Origin: Druceiella hillmani
Lineage: Eukaryota; Arthropoda; Insecta; Lepidoptera; Hepialidae
Length of the DNA: 64,000 nucleotides
Reading direction: 5' to 3'
NCBI GenBank assembly: GCA_039881145.1
Contig: JAYKKI010000004.1
Location: forward strand, 45,568,501 to 45,632,500
The notes below the pieces were generated by a model. The model did not search any database and was not told the origin of the DNA. It was given only the letters and a program-made list of their open reading frames with translations. Below are positions 62,080 to 64,000 of this stretch, piece by piece (positions within the stretch are counted from its first letter, which is position 1; the number at the start of each line of letters is the position of its first letter). A program made the position numbers and the translations under genes.

Positions 62080-62090
62080 ATATATACATA
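62008..62090. repeat. (AT)n/(GT)n microsatellite
   Basis: AT repeats to about 62069, then GTGTGTGTATATATACATATAT. Confidence 0.93.
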
Positions 62091-63089
62091 TATAAATTCA
62101 AGAATCATTCAAATTTCTGGTGTCCCTCACTTACTTTCTGGTGTCCACCACTTATCGCGCATCATGTATGGAGCATATTGCAGAGAACAATGACGTGAAA
62201 TTATGCCACCACCTCAACAGTTATAGGGTGCGAAACACAACACCAATGGAGAGTTTTTTTTTTAATAATACATCAAATTTTATACACCACCAAATTTTTT
62301 AAAGAAACTTGCTAAAAATGTTTACAGCAAAAGATAAACCAAGCACTTACAGCATCTTCCTCCTTGAAGTAGTTGGCGGCAAAAATCGTCATTGTATTCA
62401 CATTATGATCCTTATCTGCATGTATTCTCAAATTTTAGGTCTGCCAATAGCACAGAATTATAAATATTAAAGCTTCGTTTTGCCTACTGAATTGTCCCAA
62501 AATTCTTTAGAGACTTTAAAAAATTTCGATTACACTTTGAACGTAAAATGAACCAATTTTGTTCATATTAGACTAACACGATTTCAGTCAGAATCGCACC
62601 GTCAATGGTACAGACGTAAGTGTGATGCTCGTATTCAAATAAATAAATACTAGCATTAGATAGCATTCCTTGTCAATAACAATAATCCCTCAAATTCCTT
62701 TAAGTTAATAATATTTTATTTGGTATGCAATTATTCCAAAAATAACTTTAAAAACCGCTTTAGAAACTATTCATATGTACGTTAATTTAAAAGTGAGTCA
62801 TTTCAAATTTAAATTAAGCGCAGGATGCAAATTAATCCTTTTGTAAATGTAAACAAAGTGATGTTTGTTTTAACCAATATCACTTTGTTTATATTCCTCA
62901 CTCACCTGTGTGCTGCTCGCCGCTTTTCGCCGTTCCGTATAACCGCACTCATAGCACAGTATACTGTATTCGTACGTATATATTTAAACCGGCTTCAAGA
63001 AGAACATACGTGTTTGTTTTTTTTTCTACGTTTTAAGCAATATCGATATGTATCAAAATAATAAGTATCATAATACGAACCAGACTTAT

Positions 63090-63130
63090 ATCAGCCGTTT
63101 GGATCTTGACGCGAATATCAAGAAAATCCC
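63090..63130 (+). repeat. Repeated segment, copy B
   Basis: Matches 59801-59842 and directly precedes the decayed coding segment at 63157, so the repeated piece may be part of that sequence. Confidence 0.75.
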
Positions 63131-63156
63131 CCTATTTTGATAGTGTACATAGATGG

Positions 63157-63669
63157 ATGGAGAAAAATTTGGCACTAAACTATAGTCTAATAGCAATAAC
63201 ACAGAAAGATTACAGTTGCTCTATGGATGAACTATAAAATAAATTGGATAGCACTGTACAATCCCACAAAGAAAAGAATGAAACTAACATAATTACAGAG
63301 TAAAATACACTTGCCGCGAAACTGGATATTTATCAAGTCAAACACGATGATTTAAACGAAACCAGACAATGCAATTTAGAATATCAAAATGCTACAGAAA
63401 CTAAAGCTGAAACTGTTCTAAACATTGTCTGCAATTTAAGCTCTGTCTTAAACATTCTGATATCTATGGACCAAGTGTGCACGGAGCACCACATGTGCTT
63501 GCGCCCACACTCCAGCCGTCTACGTAACATCGTGCAGATAGCCAAGGAACATTTACTTGACAACATCGCTATAGGGCGCGTACGCTCGCACTCTCCGCTA
63601 AGTCATTGCGGATCGCCGGAGCTGACCAGCGCGGTTATGTTAATAAACATATCAACTACGGAACAATAA
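63157..63669 (+). pseudogene. Decayed coding segment of unknown, probably coiled-coil, protein
   Basis: From ATG 63157 one frame reads MEKNLALNYSLIAITQKDYS, then DEL-stop. It continues through NKLDSTVQSHKEKNETNII to a second stop at 63301-63303, and is then open for 121 codons to the stop at 63667-63669. The first two thirds are polar with Leu/Val spacing suggestive of a coiled coil. The last third (CTEHHMCLRPHSSRLRN, IGRVRSHSPLSHCGSPE) is Cys/His/Ser-rich. GC content jumps in 63460-63640, as expected of former coding DNA. An AATAAA overlaps the stop. I do not recognise the protein. It may be a retrocopy, a degenerate exon or part of an unknown element. Confidence 0.5.
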
Positions 63670-64000
63670 ATTTATTTATGCAAAAGTAATGAAACTCAAA
63701 TGAAAGAAGGACTGCAAATTGGTACGGGATAACACTTGTAGCATTTCCGCTCGTAAAATAGCGAACACGAAGAATTTGCAACTAAGGAATTAAAAGCATT
63801 CTTAAATTGTGACTTGCTATTTGTAATTATATTTATAAATATTATCGTTTATTTTATTTTTCTACATGTCCCCATATATTTATTGGTATTTTATTAATTT
63901 TTATTTATATTTCGTATATGAAAAGCCTTTACTAACATTATCCGTACCTTGTATCGACATGCACCGCAGGTTGCTTCTAAAATAACAAGCTTCAATATTG
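63670..64000. other. Gene-free end of window
   Basis: A+T-rich; nothing recognised. Confidence 0.5.

Larger units (their letters stand above)
58531..63156. other. Gene-free interval
   Basis: No recognised gene. It contains two (AT)n runs and a 45-bp segment repeated at 59801 and 63090. A TTATATTTCT(A/G) triplication lies at about 60829-60863 and two 20-bp direct repeats (TTTCTGGTGTCC-type) at about 62114-62156. A plus-strand 78-codon frame (62825-63061) has no motif. Confidence 0.5.

Overview
This is animal nuclear DNA, most likely from an insect. It is strongly A+T-rich (about 70% or more by eye) and full of long (AT)n microsatellites. It has no dense gene array and no intact long reading frame. 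Nearly every recognisable coding trace belongs to a transposable element. The mix points to an arthropod, and moths and butterflies are my best guess rather than a certainty: Helitrons with RepHel proteins, a DUF4817-type transposase, BEL/Pao, RTE-like, mariner and pogo relics, and short SINEs with a repeated 3' tail.

Layout. 1-9.8 kb is gene-free, with three copies of one SINE-like family (3.2, 5.6 and 7.0 kb). 9.8-18.2 kb is a Helitron cluster: a 0.45 kb non-autonomous element (9820-10272, minus), a 1.0 kb element of another family (11072-12094, plus) and a 5.7 kb element with a decayed RepHel gene (12448-18185, minus). 18.2-28.2 kb is mostly empty, with an RTE-like reverse transcriptase tail (22.2-22.4 kb), a Helitron-type end (22.46 kb), a tRNA-derived SINE head (23.6 kb) and a DUF4817 transposase remnant (25.9-26.3 kb). 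28.3-34.5 kb holds a BEL/Pao integrase remnant, a mariner C-terminus and a pogo/Tigger-like pseudogene. 34.5-45.5 kb has no recognised gene but contains a 126-bp near-perfect palindrome and small foldbacks. 45.5-50.1 kb is a second RepHel Helitron copy, followed by a 9-unit, 60-bp minisatellite (50.45-51.0 kb). 51-63 kb is gene-free apart from a long-TIR MITE (57.5-57.9 kb), a three-part foldback (58.1 kb) and microsatellites. 63.16-63.67 kb is a decayed coding segment of unknown, probably coiled-coil, type.

How the parts relate. The two RepHel copies share the same 3' end: CTAG at the host T, preceded by a 17-nt palindrome. The small element at 9820-10272 carries a diverged version of that 3' end and of the 5' end, so it looks like a non-autonomous passenger of the same family. 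The most notable pattern is that all three bounded Helitrons carry tandemly multiplied 5' terminal modules (3, 2 and 4 copies), including the one from an unrelated family. No host gene could be confidently identified. One short frame with a splice-donor-like end (12185-12433) sits 14 bp from a Helitron terminus and deserves a check.
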